Below, in pieces: positions 1-9,034 of a stretch of DNA of 64,000 nucleotides. The stretch covers positions 1 through 64,000 of the forward strand of contig JALRIN010000005.1 in the NCBI GenBank assembly GCA_023255415.1, written 5' to 3'. Source of the DNA: Cypionkella sp. (GTDB lineage Bacteria > Pseudomonadota > Alphaproteobacteria > Rhodobacterales > Rhodobacteraceae). Both the position numbers and the translations under genes were made by a program. Position 1 is the stretch's first letter; each line of letters starts with the position of its first letter. A model generated the notes under the pieces. That model made no database searches. It was not told the DNA's origin and saw nothing but the letters and a program-made list of their open reading frames with translations.

Positions 1-505
1 CAAATGAGAAATCATGAATAGAAGCTGTTTCATGCTTACCTGTTAAACGTAAATGGTTGTCTGCACCATATACATCAATATGTTCTTTTACAAAAGGACG
101 GAAAGCTTCACAGATTGTTTCATATACTTCTTTTTTGCCACAAGTTCTTAATGTGGTATTAGAGAAGTTAGCATGCATGCCAGAACCATTCCAATCTAAA
201 GCTCCTAATGGCTTACAATGCCAGTTGATTGATACACCATATGTTTCACCAATTCTTTCTAATAAATATCTTGCAATCCAAATTTGATCACCAGCTTCTT
301 TAGCGCCTTTTGCAAAAATTTGGAATTCCCATTGTCCGGCAGCCACTTCAGCATTGATACCTTCTACATTCAATCCTGCTTCTAAACAAATATCTAAATG
401 TTCTTCAACGATATTTCTTCCATAAGCATTGTTTGCACCAACTGAACAATAATAAGGACCTTGTGGACCTGGATAACCACCTTCAGGGAAACCTAATGGT
501 TTGTT
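1..505 (-). CDS. Glutamine synthetase type II (GSII), partial; foreign AT-rich fragment
   Basis: The minus strand reads open from 505 to the window edge (168 codons) with no start codon, so the gene is partial at both ends. The translation begins NKPLGFPEGGYPGPQGPYYC and contains NAEVAAGQWEFQI, WNGSGMHANFS and LRLTGKHETASIHDFSF, which are catalytic-domain motifs of eukaryotic-type GSII. This enzyme joins ammonia and glutamate using ATP. It is not the GSI (GlnA) normally paired with GlnK/AmtB. Codons are AT-rich (TTA, AGA, AAA) and 61-120 counts 35% GC, unlike the rest of the window. By recollection the sequence is closest to Bacteroidota GSII. In this frame a TGA lies two codons before the first N, so it is not fused in frame to accD. 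The fragment probably belongs to another genome. Confidence 0.88.
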
Positions 506-506
506 C
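495..506. other. Probable chimeric junction: 12-base word shared by accD and GSII
   Basis: Read on the minus strand, the word GAACAAACCATT fits accD (E-Q-T-I) and, one frame over, GSII (N-K-P plus the start of a Leu codon). On the low-coordinate side everything is AT-rich GSII; on the other side everything is GC-rich accD. Past the word, the accD frame reads only R-F-P and then stops. An essential gene cut out of frame at a short shared word is what a misassembled contig or chimeric read looks like. Confidence 0.8.
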
Positions 507-1211
507 GATCACCCGCGCGCCTGCAAAGCCGATCAGCGCATTGGGTTCAGCAATCTGCACATCGCCCAGCATCGCATAAGAGGCCGTCACGCCACCTGTG
601 GTCGGATGGGTCAGCACAACGATATAGGGCAGGCCTGCTTCTTTCAGCATTTGCACCGCCACCGTGGTGCGCGGCATCTGCATCAGGCCAAGAATGCCCT
701 CTTGCATGCGAGCACCACCGGCAGCCGAGAACAGCACAAAGGGGCGTTTCAGCTCGATCGCGCGCTGCGCGCCTGCGATGATCGCATTGCCGACATACAT
801 CGACATCGACCCACCCATAAAGGCAAAATCCTGCGCCGCGACGACAACCGGCGTGCGACCAATCTCGCCTTCGGCCAGCAACATCGCATCCCGCTCGCCG
901 GTGGCTTTTTGTGCGGCCTTCAGACGGTCCGGGTATTTCTTTTGATCGCGAAAATGCAGCGGGTCTGCGACAGGTTCCGGCACTTTGATTTCAACAAAAA
1001 TGCCGCCATCAAACAGGCCGGTGAAACGGTCGCGCGGCGTGATCGCCATATGGTGATCACAATTTGTGCAAACGTTCAGATTGCCCGCCAGTTCACGGTG
1101 AAACAGCATGGTGCCGCATTCCGTGCATTTGGTCCAAAGATTTTCCGGCACTTCTCGGCGCGAGAAGAGCGAGTTGATCGTTGGGCGCACGTAGTTGGTA
1201 ATCCAGTTCAT
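495..1211 (-). CDS. accD: Acetyl-CoA carboxylase carboxyltransferase subunit beta, 3'-truncated
   Basis: AccD is the beta half of the carboxyltransferase that moves CO2 from biotin to acetyl-CoA to make malonyl-CoA, the first step of fatty-acid synthesis. The N-terminus carries the four-cysteine zinc ribbon (KCTECG about residue 30, NVCTNCDHHM about 50), followed by the crotonase-like domain with FSAAGGARMQEG and HPTTGGVTASYAMLGD. I chose the ATG at 1211 (MNWITNYVRP), the usual alphaproteobacterial start, over the GTG one codon upstream. Only 239 residues remain of a family length near 310-320. The C-terminal part after ARVIEQTI is replaced by foreign DNA. It lies 92 bases downstream of mtaB on the same strand. 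Confidence 0.93.
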
Positions 1212-1303
1212 CACTTACTCTGCGGTAGCTGCTGTTATCTCTGAGATAGTCTGAGGCCCGAAGAAATGCAATCCGCCGCAACATCAGGCGGGCTGGCAGC
1301 GGC

Positions 1304-2557
1304 TCACACCAAAAGCCGCCCAGCCTCGGCGCCTTGGATCACCGCCGTCACAATCTGGCCTTCGGCTTGGTCGGTGGCAAAGCACACTTCGGTGAACTGC
1401 TCGGTCCGGCCCATGCGCGCACTTTCCAGCAAGATTCGGTGCGACACGCCCTGTTGCGCCGACAAATGCCGCAACAAGGCCGCATCGCCCGCCGCCCGCA
1501 GCCGTGCGGCGCGGTCTTTGATCAGCGGGCCTTTTACCTGCGGCATCCGCGCGGCAGGGGTGCCTTTGCGCGGGCTAAAGGGAAAGACATGCAGAAAGGT
1601 CAGGTCGCAATCCTCGACCAATTTCAGGCTTTGGGCGAACATTTCTTCGGTTTCGGTAGGAAATCCGGCGATGATATCGGCGCCAAAGACCATATCAGGG
1701 CGCAGACGCCGCGCCTCTTGGCAAAAGCGGATGGCGTCGTCGCGCAGATGCCGCCGCTTCATCCGTTTCAGAATCATATCGTCGCCCGCCTGCAACGACA
1801 GGTGCAGATGCGGCATCAGACGCGGTTCGGTGGCAATCGCGCCCATCAGCGCCTCGTCTGCCTCGATGCTGTCGATCGACGAAATCCGCAGCCGCGCCAG
1901 ATCGGGCACCAGCCGCAGGATCCGCATCACCAGATCGCCAAGCCGCGGGCAGGCGGGCAGATCCGCGCCCCAAGAGGTGAGATCGACGCCGGTCAGCACC
2001 ACCTCGTGAAAGCCTTTGTCGACAAGCCGCTTGATCTGCTCGACCACCACGCCCGCAGGAACCGAGCGCGAATTGCCACGACCAAAGGGGATGATGCAAA
2101 AGGTGCAGCGGTGATCGCAGCCGTTTTGCACCTGTACATAGGCGCGGTGGCGGCCAAAGCCGTCGATCAGATGGCCCGCGGTTTCGCGCACCGACATGAT
2201 GTCATCGACCTGCACCTTTTCGGTGGCCCCAATCAGATCGGGCACGCGCAGAGCGTTCCAGGTTTCAGCCTGCATCTTTTCGGTATTGCCGATCACCTTG
2301 GTCACCTCGGCCATAGCGGCAAAGGTTTCGGGTTCGGTTTGCGCAGCACAGCCCGTCACGATGATCTGCGCGCCGGGATTTTCGCGGGCCAGTTTGCGAA
2401 TTTCCTGCTTGGCCTTGCGCACGGCCTCGGCGGTCACGGCGCAGGTGTTGACCACCACCGCCCCCTGCACGCCAGCGGCGGCGGCAAGTTCCTTCATCGC
2501 CTCGGTTTCATAGGCGTTCAGACGGCAGCCAAGGGTGGCAAAAATAGGCGCGGTCAT
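1304..2557 (-). CDS. mtaB: tRNA t6A37 methylthiotransferase MtaB
   Basis: A radical-SAM enzyme of the MiaB/RimO family that converts t6A to ms2t6A at position 37 of ANN-decoding tRNAs. The 417-residue protein has the UPF0004 domain with the three auxiliary-cluster cysteines (GCRLN Cys11, NTCAVT Cys39, TGCAAQTEPE Cys70). The radical-SAM motif CDHRCTFC (Cys147/151/154) is followed by IIPFGRGNSRS, which is typical of MtaB rather than MiaB. A short TRAM-like tail ends the protein. The ATG at 2557 overlaps the dapF stop by 4 bases, indicating translational coupling. Confidence 0.93.
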   Translation of the reverse strand: MTAPIFATLGCRLNAYETEAMKELAAAAGVQGAVVVNTCAVTAEAVRKAKQEIRKLARENPGAQIIVTGCAAQTEPETFAAMAEVTKVIGNTEKMQAETWNALRVPDLIGATEKVQVDDIMSVRETAGHLIDGFGRHRAYVQVQNGCDHRCTFCIIPFGRGNSRSVPAGVVVEQIKRLVDKGFHEVVLTGVDLTSWGADLPACPRLGDLVMRILRLVPDLARLRISSIDSIEADEALMGAIATEPRLMPHLHLSLQAGDDMILKRMKRRHLRDDAIRFCQEARRLRPDMVFGADIIAGFPTETEEMFAQSLKLVEDCDLTFLHVFPFSPRKGTPAARMPQVKGPLIKDRAARLRAAGDAALLRHLSAQQGVSHRILLESARMGRTEQFTEVCFATDQAEGQIVTAVIQGAEAGRLLV

Positions 2558-3399
2558 AGCGCGGCCAGAAAGGCAGAGGTCAGCACGCCGTCAAACACAT
2601 AGGCCACAGGGCCGGTCAGCCAGACGCCATCCTCGCGCCAATCAACCTCGAGCACGCCGCCATCGACATCAACCGTCACCCGCCGCCCCGTCAGGCCGCG
2701 CAGATGGGCGGCAACCACAGTGGCGCAGGTGCCCGAACCGCAAGCAAGCGTTACGCCTGCGCCGCGCTCCCAAACCCGCATCCGCAGATGGTCAGGGCCG
2801 ATCAGGCTGGCAAATTCAACATTGGTGCGTTCGGGATAAAGCGGGTCATGTTCGACCATGGGGCCCAGATGCGCCAGATCCACCGCTTCGGCATCGGGCA
2901 CAAAGAACACCGCATGCGGGTTGCCCATGCCAATCGCCACCGGATCGCCTGCAAGCGGCAGATGCAGGGTGTCGACCTCGCGGGCAAGCGGCACCTCGTG
3001 CCAATCGCGCTGCGGCGGCCCCATATTCACCGAAACCCGACCATCGGCCAGGCGCAGGGCCTGCAAATCGCCGCGCGCGGTCACCAAGGATACTTGATCG
3101 CGGCCCAAGCCCTTCATCACGAAATCGCAGACGCAGCGGGTGGCATTGCCACAGGCCCCCGCCCGGCTGCCATCGCTGTTCCAGAAATCCAAAGCAAAGT
3201 CGCCACGCTGCGAATCCCGAATCTCGGCAAGCTGATCAAAGCCCACACCGCGGTTTCGGTCACCCAAAGCGCGAGCCAGCGCCTGTGTCACCACCGAATC
3301 TCGGCCACGCGAGTCGATGATGATAAAATCATTTCCGGCTCCATGCATCTTCATGAAGCCAATAGGGCTTGGGTTTGCTGCGTTTTCCATGCCGCGCAT
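2554..3399 (-). CDS. dapF: Diaminopimelate epimerase
   Basis: DapF interconverts LL- and meso-diaminopimelate without a cofactor, supplying lysine and peptidoglycan precursor. The first half has KMHGAGNDF and the catalytic thiol in GACGNATRC (about Cys83). The second half has the partner cysteine in LACGSGTC (about Cys220). A longer frame begins at 3468, but I chose the ATG at 3399 because a GGGGG ribosome site sits just before it and conserved sequence begins soon after. The protein is 281 residues, normal for the family. Its stop overlaps the mtaB start. dapA, an earlier enzyme of the same pathway, lies at 39448. Confidence 0.94.
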   Translation of the reverse strand: MRGMENAANPSPIGFMKMHGAGNDFIIIDSRGRDSVVTQALARALGDRNRGVGFDQLAEIRDSQRGDFALDFWNSDGSRAGACGNATRCVCDFVMKGLGRDQVSLVTARGDLQALRLADGRVSVNMGPPQRDWHEVPLAREVDTLHLPLAGDPVAIGMGNPHAVFFVPDAEAVDLAHLGPMVEHDPLYPERTNVEFASLIGPDHLRMRVWERGAGVTLACGSGTCATVVAAHLRGLTGRRVTVDVDGGVLEVDWREDGVWLTGPVAYVFDGVLTSAFLAAL

Positions 3400-3486
3400 A
3401 TAGCCCCCATAAAAGGTTTTTGCCAGAGCTTCGCGTTTTGCCCCTTGACCCCCCCGACCGAAGTTCATAATCAGCGCCTCAGTTGT

Positions 3487-3562
3487 GGGCCGGTAGCTCA
3501 GTTGGTAGAGCAGCTGACTTTTAATCAGCGGGTCACAGGTTCGAATCCTGTCCGGCTCACCA
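3487..3562 (+). tRNA. tRNA-Lys (anticodon TTT)
   Basis: A 76-base cloverleaf. The acceptor stem GGGCCGG pairs with CCGGCTC and carries discriminator A and an encoded CCA (3560-3562). The D arm is AGCTCAGTTGGTAGAGC. The anticodon arm CTGAC/CTTTTAA loop gives TTT, and the T arm contains GGTTCGAATCC. It is divergent from dapF and followed by a strong terminator hairpin. Confidence 0.97.
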
Positions 3563-3581
3563 CAATTGCATTTGCATACGC

Positions 3582-3606
3582 AAAAGCCCCCTCACGGGGG
3601 CTTTTT
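3582..3606 (+). terminator. Rho-independent terminator between tRNA-Lys and dnaE2, likely bidirectional
   Basis: A 10-bp stem AAAAGCCCCC / GGGGGCTTTT around a short loop is followed by T residues on the plus strand, with A residues before it that would serve the other strand. It sits 20 bases after tRNA-Lys and 6 bases past the dnaE2 stop, so it can end both convergent transcripts. Confidence 0.85.
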
Positions 3607-3611
3607 GCATT

Positions 3612-6600
3612 TCAGTGGAAATCTCTGCTGGGAAACAAGCGCTTGGCCTGATCGCGCGGGTGATAGGCGCGCGGCGGATAGCGCGGGGGGCGCGGCGCGT
3701 CATCGGCCTGTGGCTGGGTGATGCCAACGGCCTCTTGCATCGGATGCCCCAGTTCGGACAACCGCTGCGACAGATCCTCGATCTGATCGGCGATCAGATG
3801 CACAACGATGCCCTGGCGCTCGAGCCGCCCCGAGATGCGCAGCAACCGCCCCCCCATCACACTGCGGCGAAACCGCTCGTAGACCCGCGGCCAAACCACC
3901 ACATTGCTGACGCCGGTTTCATCTTCCAGCGTCAAAAAGATCACCCCCGAGGCCGTGCCCGGCCTTTGCCGCGTGATAACCAGCCCGCAAACCGAGACAA
4001 AACGCGGCGGGCCATTGGCCAATTCCGAATGCGGGGTCAGCCCCTGCATACCGGCACGCAGCAGTTCCATCGGATGCGCGCGCAGGCTAAGCCGCATCGA
4101 GACATAGTCCTCGACCACCTGTTCGCCCAGATGCATCTGCGGCAAGATCACCTCGGGTTCCACAATGCCCTCGCCGTCCAGCGGATTGGCAAACAGCGGC
4201 AAGGGCGCTGGCGTGCGGATCGCGCGCACCGCCCAAAGCGCATCGCGCCGCGTCAGCCCCATATCGGCAAAGGCATCGGCCTCGGCCAGCCGTTCCAACA
4301 CGCTGGGCGCCAGCCCTGCCCGCAGCCACAGGCTTTCGGGGTCAGGATAGCCATTGCCCCGCGCCGCCACGATCCAGCCCGCATCTTCGGCGCGAAAGCC
4401 CTTGATCTGGCGAAACCCCAGCCGAATCGCCAAGCTGCCGTCGCCACGACGTTCCAGATGATTGTCCCAAGCCGAGTTGTTCACGCAGATCGGCCGCACC
4501 TCGACCTGATGTTCGCGCGCATCGCGCACGATTTGCGCCGGTGCATAAAACCCCATCGGCTGCGAATTCAGCAAAGCACAGGCAAAGATCGCCGGATGAT
4601 GGCATTTCAGCCAAGACGAAACATAGGTCAGCATCGCAAAGGCCGCCGCATGGCTTTCGGGAAAGCCGTATTCGGCAAAGCCTTCGATCTGGGCAAAGCA
4701 GCGGGCGGCAAAATCGGGGGTATAGCCGTTGGTCAACATGCCTTGGATGAACTGATCGCGAAATCCGCCAATGGTGCCGAGCTTGCGAAAGCTGGCAAGC
4801 GAGCGGCGCAGACGATCGGCCTCTTCGGCGGTAAAGCCTGCCGCGACCACGGCGATCTGCATCGCCTGTTCTTGAAACAAGGGCACCCCAAGCGTCTTGC
4901 CCAGCACGCCTTCCAGCGCCTTTGACGGAAAGCTGACCTTTTCCAGGCCCTGACGGCGCTTGATATAGGGCGGCACCATCCCGCCCTGAATCGGGCCAGG
5001 GCGGACGATGGCGACCTCGATCACCAGATCATAAAAGGTGCGCGGCAGCATACGCGGCAGAAAGTTCATCTGCGCGCGGCTTTCGACCTGAAACACCCCC
5101 ACCGCATCGGCCACACAGAGCATGTCATAGGTGGCAGGGTCTTCTTGGGGAATGCTGTCCAAGGTGGGGCGGTGGCCGTGGTGCTGCTGCATCAGATCAA
5201 AGGCCTTACGCAGACAGGTCAGCATGCCAAGACTTAAGATATCGACCTTCAGAATGCCCAAAGTGTCGATATCGTCCTTATCCCATTCGATCACGGTGCG
5301 ATCTTCCATCGCGGCATTTTCAATCGGGCAAAGCGCATCCAGCCGGCCTTTGGTGATGATGAAACCACCGACATGCTGGCTCAGGTGGCGCGGAAAGCCG
5401 ATGATCTCGCCGATCAGCTGGATCGTTTGCATCAGGCGGCGGTTGCGCAGATCAAGCCCCAGTTCGGCAATGCGGGCGGGGTCGACCTGCTTGCCCGACA
5501 TCCCCCAGATTTGCCCAGAAAGCCCCGCCGTCACATCCTGACTTAGGCCCATGACCTTGCCCACCTCGCGAATCGCCGCGCGGGTGCGAAAATGGATCAC
5601 GGTGGCGCAAAGGCCAGCGCGGTCGCGGCCATATTTTTCATAGATCCACTGGATCACCTCTTCGCGGCGCTCGTGTTCGAAATCGACGTCAATATCGGGC
5701 GGCTCGCCGCGATATTTCGAGATAAAGCGTTCAAACACCATGCCAATCTGATCGGGCGAGACATCGGTGATGCCCAGCGCCCAGCAAATGATCGAATTCG
5801 CCGCCGAGCCGCGGCCTTGGCACAAAATCCCGATGCCGCGGGCATACTGCACGATGTCATGCACGGTCAGGAAATAGGCGGCAAAGCCCAGTTCGCCGAC
5901 CATGCCCAGTTCTTTGTCGGCAAGCTGGGCATAGCGGTCTGGGATGCCCTTTGGGCAGCGCCGCTGCAAACCCTCGCGCGTTAGGCGTTCCAGCCGCGCC
6001 TGTGGCGGTGCCTGCTGCGAGACCTCGTCGGGGTATTCATAGCTCAGCTCGCTTAGGCAAAAGCTGCAGCGCGCGGCAATGTCCAGCGTGCGGCGCAGCG
6101 CAGCCGGATGGTTGCGCAGCAGCCGCGCCATATCGGCCGCCCCTTTCAGCCGCCGTTCGGCATTGGGCAGCGCCCGCGTGCCGATCTGGTCAATGGTGCA
6201 GCCCATCCGCATGCAGATCAGCACATCCGCCAATTGCCGCCGCTGTGCGCGGTGCATCAGCACATCGCCCACCGCCACCATCGGCGCAGAGGCGCGCAAC
6301 GACAGATCAGCGCAGGTCTGAAACCAAGCCTGATCAGACCCGTCATAGCGCGGCGCAGCCCCCAGATACACAAAGCCCGGATAGGCGCGCTGCATCGCCT
6401 GCAGGCTGGGCAAGGCCGTGGCAGGGTCGCAGGCCAGGGCAATCAGGATCATGCCGCGACAGCCCGCCAGCAGATCGGCGCGCAGCAGATGGCATTCGCC
6501 CTTTGGCGCGCGGCGTTTGCCCAAGGTCAGCAGCTGCGACAGCCGTTCATAGGCGGCGCGGTCGGTGGGCAGGGCCAGCCATTCCACCGCGCAATCTTGC

Positions 6601-6935
6601 AGCACCAACCGCGCCCCGACGATCAGCCGGGGCAGCTTGGCCATGGGGGCGACCGCAATATTCTGCGGCGCGCCAACCTCTGTGCGCGAGGTGGGGTCGA
6701 TCTGCGATTGCGACCGGATCGGCAGGCCCTTTTCGCGCATCCGCCGCAGCTCTTTCAGCGCCGCATAGGCGCGCACCACCCCCGCCAGCGAATTGCGGTC
6801 GGTGATGGCAATCGCCTCTAGCCCCAGTTCTGCCGCCCGCGCCACCAGCTCTTCGGGGTGCGACGCCCCGGTCAGAAAAGTGAAATTCGAGGTAACGCAA
6901 AGCTCGGCATAGCCATAAGACGGCGCTTGGGTCAT
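3612..6935 (-). CDS. dnaE2: Error-prone DNA polymerase III alpha subunit DnaE2 (ImuC)
   Basis: The translesion polymerase of the ImuA-ImuB-DnaE2 mutasome, responsible for SOS-induced mutagenesis in many bacteria without UmuC. The 1107-residue protein has an N-terminal PHP domain (NFTFLTGASHPEEL, ITDRNSLAG), the polymerase active-site region PPDIDVDFEHERREEV, and a C-terminal OB fold (VSVCGLVITRQRPGTASG). An APLPLF segment between them resembles a beta-clamp binding peptide. It is shorter than replicative DnaE. I chose the start at 6935 (MTQAPSYGYAELCV) because the ATG overlaps the imuB stop as ATGA. It is the last gene of the cassette. Confidence 0.95.
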   Translation of the reverse strand: MTQAPSYGYAELCVTSNFTFLTGASHPEELVARAAELGLEAIAITDRNSLAGVVRAYAALKELRRMREKGLPIRSQSQIDPTSRTEVGAPQNIAVAPMAKLPRLIVGARLVLQDCAVEWLALPTDRAAYERLSQLLTLGKRRAPKGECHLLRADLLAGCRGMILIALACDPATALPSLQAMQRAYPGFVYLGAAPRYDGSDQAWFQTCADLSLRASAPMVAVGDVLMHRAQRRQLADVLICMRMGCTIDQIGTRALPNAERRLKGAADMARLLRNHPAALRRTLDIAARCSFCLSELSYEYPDEVSQQAPPQARLERLTREGLQRRCPKGIPDRYAQLADKELGMVGELGFAAYFLTVHDIVQYARGIGILCQGRGSAANSIICWALGITDVSPDQIGMVFERFISKYRGEPPDIDVDFEHERREEVIQWIYEKYGRDRAGLCATVIHFRTRAAIREVGKVMGLSQDVTAGLSGQIWGMSGKQVDPARIAELGLDLRNRRLMQTIQLIGEIIGFPRHLSQHVGGFIITKGRLDALCPIENAAMEDRTVIEWDKDDIDTLGILKVDILSLGMLTCLRKAFDLMQQHHGHRPTLDSIPQEDPATYDMLCVADAVGVFQVESRAQMNFLPRMLPRTFYDLVIEVAIVRPGPIQGGMVPPYIKRRQGLEKVSFPSKALEGVLGKTLGVPLFQEQAMQIAVVAAGFTAEEADRLRRSLASFRKLGTIGGFRDQFIQGMLTNGYTPDFAARCFAQIEGFAEYGFPESHAAAFAMLTYVSSWLKCHHPAIFACALLNSQPMGFYAPAQIVRDAREHQVEVRPICVNNSAWDNHLERRGDGSLAIRLGFRQIKGFRAEDAGWIVAARGNGYPDPESLWLRAGLAPSVLERLAEADAFADMGLTRRDALWAVRAIRTPAPLPLFANPLDGEGIVEPEVILPQMHLGEQVVEDYVSMRLSLRAHPMELLRAGMQGLTPHSELANGPPRFVSVCGLVITRQRPGTASGVIFLTLEDETGVSNVVVWPRVYERFRRSVMGGRLLRISGRLERQGIVVHLIADQIEDLSQRLSELGHPMQEAVGITQPQADDAPRPPRYPPRAYHPRDQAKRLFPSRDFH

Positions 6936-8434
6936 GCAAATTCCCCCTGCACACACCAATTGGGGTTTTGCGGCGTGTAAAACAGCCAAAGCCGCCGCCC
7001 CTCATGGGTTTCCACCCGCCAATAGTCGCGCAGGCCGTGACGCCAGTTTTCATCATCCAGCCACCATTCCGGCGCGATGCGTTCCGGCCCTGTGGCGCGC
7101 GCCGTGGTCAGCGCCATCCGCCGCCAGCGAAAAGCGCGCGGCGGCTGCGGGCCTTTGGCCTGAATAGGTTCGGGCGCAAACAGCACCAAGGGACGTGGGC
7201 GCAGCGCAACCCAGCCAGCCTCGGGGGCGCAATAGGCCACAGGTGCGATCAGAAAGGCCCGTTCGGGAATATGGCTGTCGGCGGGCAAAAACCGCTGCAC
7301 ATTCTCGAGCCCGATGCGGGTGCCGATGCGGGTGATCAGATCTTCCAAACCATCCTTGCGCGGGGGCGCAGCATGGCCTGCGCGCAGATGCAGGCTGATG
7401 CTGCTTTGCTCGGCTGCCAAAGCTTCGACCTGCACCGCCTCTAGCCGCAGCTGATCAATGCCAAAGCCTGCATCCACCGACTCGATCCCGCGGGCAAACA
7501 GCGGCAGAATGCGGGCAGGGTCGCGCATGGGCCCGGCCAGCCGCAGATCGACCTGCTGATTGGCCTGATCCACCCGCCGCAACGTCAGCTGCAACACCCG
7601 CGCGCCCATCGCTTGCGCCTTCAGCTTGGCACAAAGCTGATCCAGCAGCCGCGCCGTGCCCGCCATCACATCGGCGGCAAGGCCGATCGGCTCGGGCAGG
7701 GTCAGCCGCACGCCATAATGCGGTGGCTCTTGCTGGGGCGAGATTTGTTCGGGCTGCGCACCCAAAGCCTGATCCAGCCGCAGCATCAGCTCGGGCCCAA
7801 AGCGCCGCGCCAAGGGCGCACGCGCCGCTGCCGCCAGATCGGCAATATGGCGCAGACCCAGCCGTTGCAGGCCCACCACCAGCGCCGGATCCAGCCGCAG
7901 CGCGGCAACCGGCAGCCCGCCAATCGCCGCAAGCCCGGCCCCCGCTTGCGCCACCCCTTCGCCATGCCGCGCCAGCGCCCAAGCCGCGCCTCGGGTGTCG
8001 GCAAGACCGATCTGCACCGCAAGGCCCGCCCGCGCCAACCGCGCCCGCATATCAGCCAGCAGATCCGCCTCGCCGCCCAAAAGATGCGCCGATCCTGTGA
8101 TATCCAGCACCAGCCCATCGCCGCCCTCGACCCCGACCCAAGGGCAATAGCGCGTGGCCCAGCGCCGCAGCATCGCCAGAAACCGCGCATCCGCAGGGGG
8201 GTCAGCGGGCTGGCTGATCAGATCAGGGCAAAGCGCATGCGCATCGGTAAAGGACATCCCCGGATGCAGCCCCAACCGCCGCGCGCGCAGATTGACGCAA
8301 TAAAGCCTGTCGGTATTGGCCTGTCGCTGGGTCAGCGCAAAGGCGGCATCAAGCGGGCGCAGGCGCAGAACACGGTCGCTTGGCAACCGTGGAAACCACA
8401 TCGAGACGATGCGCCGCTGCATCCCACCGAACAT
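6932..8434 (-). CDS. imuB: Y-family-polymerase-like mutasome protein ImuB
   Basis: The non-catalytic adaptor of the mutasome, which in studied bacteria bridges DnaE2, ImuA and the beta clamp. The N-terminus (IVSMWFPRLPSDRVLR) and palm (LVLDITGSAHLLGG) follow the Y-family fold but lack the metal-binding acidic residues of active DinB/UmuC at the usual places, as expected for ImuB. A little-finger-like domain and long C-terminal tail follow. Starts at 8434, 8422 or 8401 are possible; all lie inside the imuA 3' end, giving an overlap of tens of bases in a different frame. Confidence 0.92.
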   Translation of the reverse strand: MFGGMQRRIVSMWFPRLPSDRVLRLRPLDAAFALTQRQANTDRLYCVNLRARRLGLHPGMSFTDAHALCPDLISQPADPPADARFLAMLRRWATRYCPWVGVEGGDGLVLDITGSAHLLGGEADLLADMRARLARAGLAVQIGLADTRGAAWALARHGEGVAQAGAGLAAIGGLPVAALRLDPALVVGLQRLGLRHIADLAAAARAPLARRFGPELMLRLDQALGAQPEQISPQQEPPHYGVRLTLPEPIGLAADVMAGTARLLDQLCAKLKAQAMGARVLQLTLRRVDQANQQVDLRLAGPMRDPARILPLFARGIESVDAGFGIDQLRLEAVQVEALAAEQSSISLHLRAGHAAPPRKDGLEDLITRIGTRIGLENVQRFLPADSHIPERAFLIAPVAYCAPEAGWVALRPRPLVLFAPEPIQAKGPQPPRAFRWRRMALTTARATGPERIAPEWWLDDENWRHGLRDYWRVETHEGRRLWLFYTPQNPNWCVQGEFA

Positions 8435-8933
8435 TCCAAGCCCCTATTGTTCCCTCTTTGTTCTTAATAATTTGCCACCGCATCAGAGTCGAGTCCGCAT
8501 TCGCCCCCAGCAGCGGCACGGCCTGCCAACGGCTTTGTGTGGCATTGCTGCCCATGCCTTCGGGGATCAGGCACAGCCCCGTGGCGCGGCCCTTTTCGGC
8601 GGCAAGCTGCAAACGCCGCCCCTCGCGCAGATCCAGCGGCCGGGTCAGCGACAGCACCACAAAGCCGATACAGCCATCGCGCAGCGCCTCTTCGGCCACG
8701 GCCAGAACTTCGGTCTGATCCTTGGTCTGGGCGATCAGCAGGCGCGAGGGGTCAAAGAAGGCAGCCAAGCCCAGCGGGTTGATCCGTTCGGCCCGCCAGC
8801 CTTCGGTGATCCACAACAGATCACCACGCGCCTGCGCACAGGCCACGGCGGCAAAGCCAAAGGCCGCTGGGCCAAAGACCTCATGGACACGCCCGCGCCG
8901 GAGCGGAAAGCAGTGATTCAGATCGCTGGTCAT
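8349..8933 (-). CDS. imuA: SOS mutasome protein ImuA (RecA/SulA-like)
   Basis: The first gene of the imuA-imuB-dnaE2 cassette. ImuA proteins resemble a RecA core and work with ImuB and DnaE2. The 194-residue protein starts MTSDLNHCFPLRRGRVHEVF at 8933. It has the family hallmarks GPAAFGFAAVACAQ near the N-terminus, LLWITEGWRAERINPLGL and FVVLSLTRPLDLREGRRLQL. No canonical Walker A motif is evident. A longer frame starts at 8960, but the MTSDLNH start matches family spacing better. The 3' end overlaps imuB. I see no convincing LexA box upstream. Confidence 0.88.
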   Translation of the reverse strand: MTSDLNHCFPLRRGRVHEVFGPAAFGFAAVACAQARGDLLWITEGWRAERINPLGLAAFFDPSRLLIAQTKDQTEVLAVAEEALRDGCIGFVVLSLTRPLDLREGRRLQLAAEKGRATGLCLIPEGMGSNATQSRWQAVPLLGANADSTLMRWQIIKNKEGTIGAWNVRWDAAAHRLDVVSTVAKRPCSAPAPA

Positions 8934-9034
8934 ACCGCAGTTTACACCGGCTTGCGGCAAAAGAAATCACCTTTTGTTCTCATTTTTCTTCGCAGAAACC
9001 GCCGCTTTTGCCAAAGCGAGGGCCGTCGCGCGGC

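Noticed and set aside
57..287. Small plus-strand frame within the AT-rich left end
   Set aside because: It is antisense to the clearly conserved GSII reading frame and has no features of its own.
495..506. Horizontal transfer of a GSII gene into accD
   Set aside because: It would destroy an essential gene, there is no mobile element, and the two sequences meet at a short shared word out of frame. An assembly or library chimera is simpler.
1334..2602. Long open frame antisense to mtaB (and similar antisense frames over dnaE2, katG, amtB, slt and others)
   Set aside because: These arise from GC-rich codon bias on the opposite strand; their proteins are rich in His/Arg/Gln, have no recognisable domain, and the sense frames encode clear conserved proteins.
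8976..8991. GTTCTCATTTTTCTTC upstream of imuA as a LexA/SOS box
   Set aside because: The alphaproteobacterial box is GTTC-N7-GTTC. Here the second half is CTTC and spaced by 8, so two features fail. Damage induction of the cassette is likely from family knowledge, but this site does not show it.
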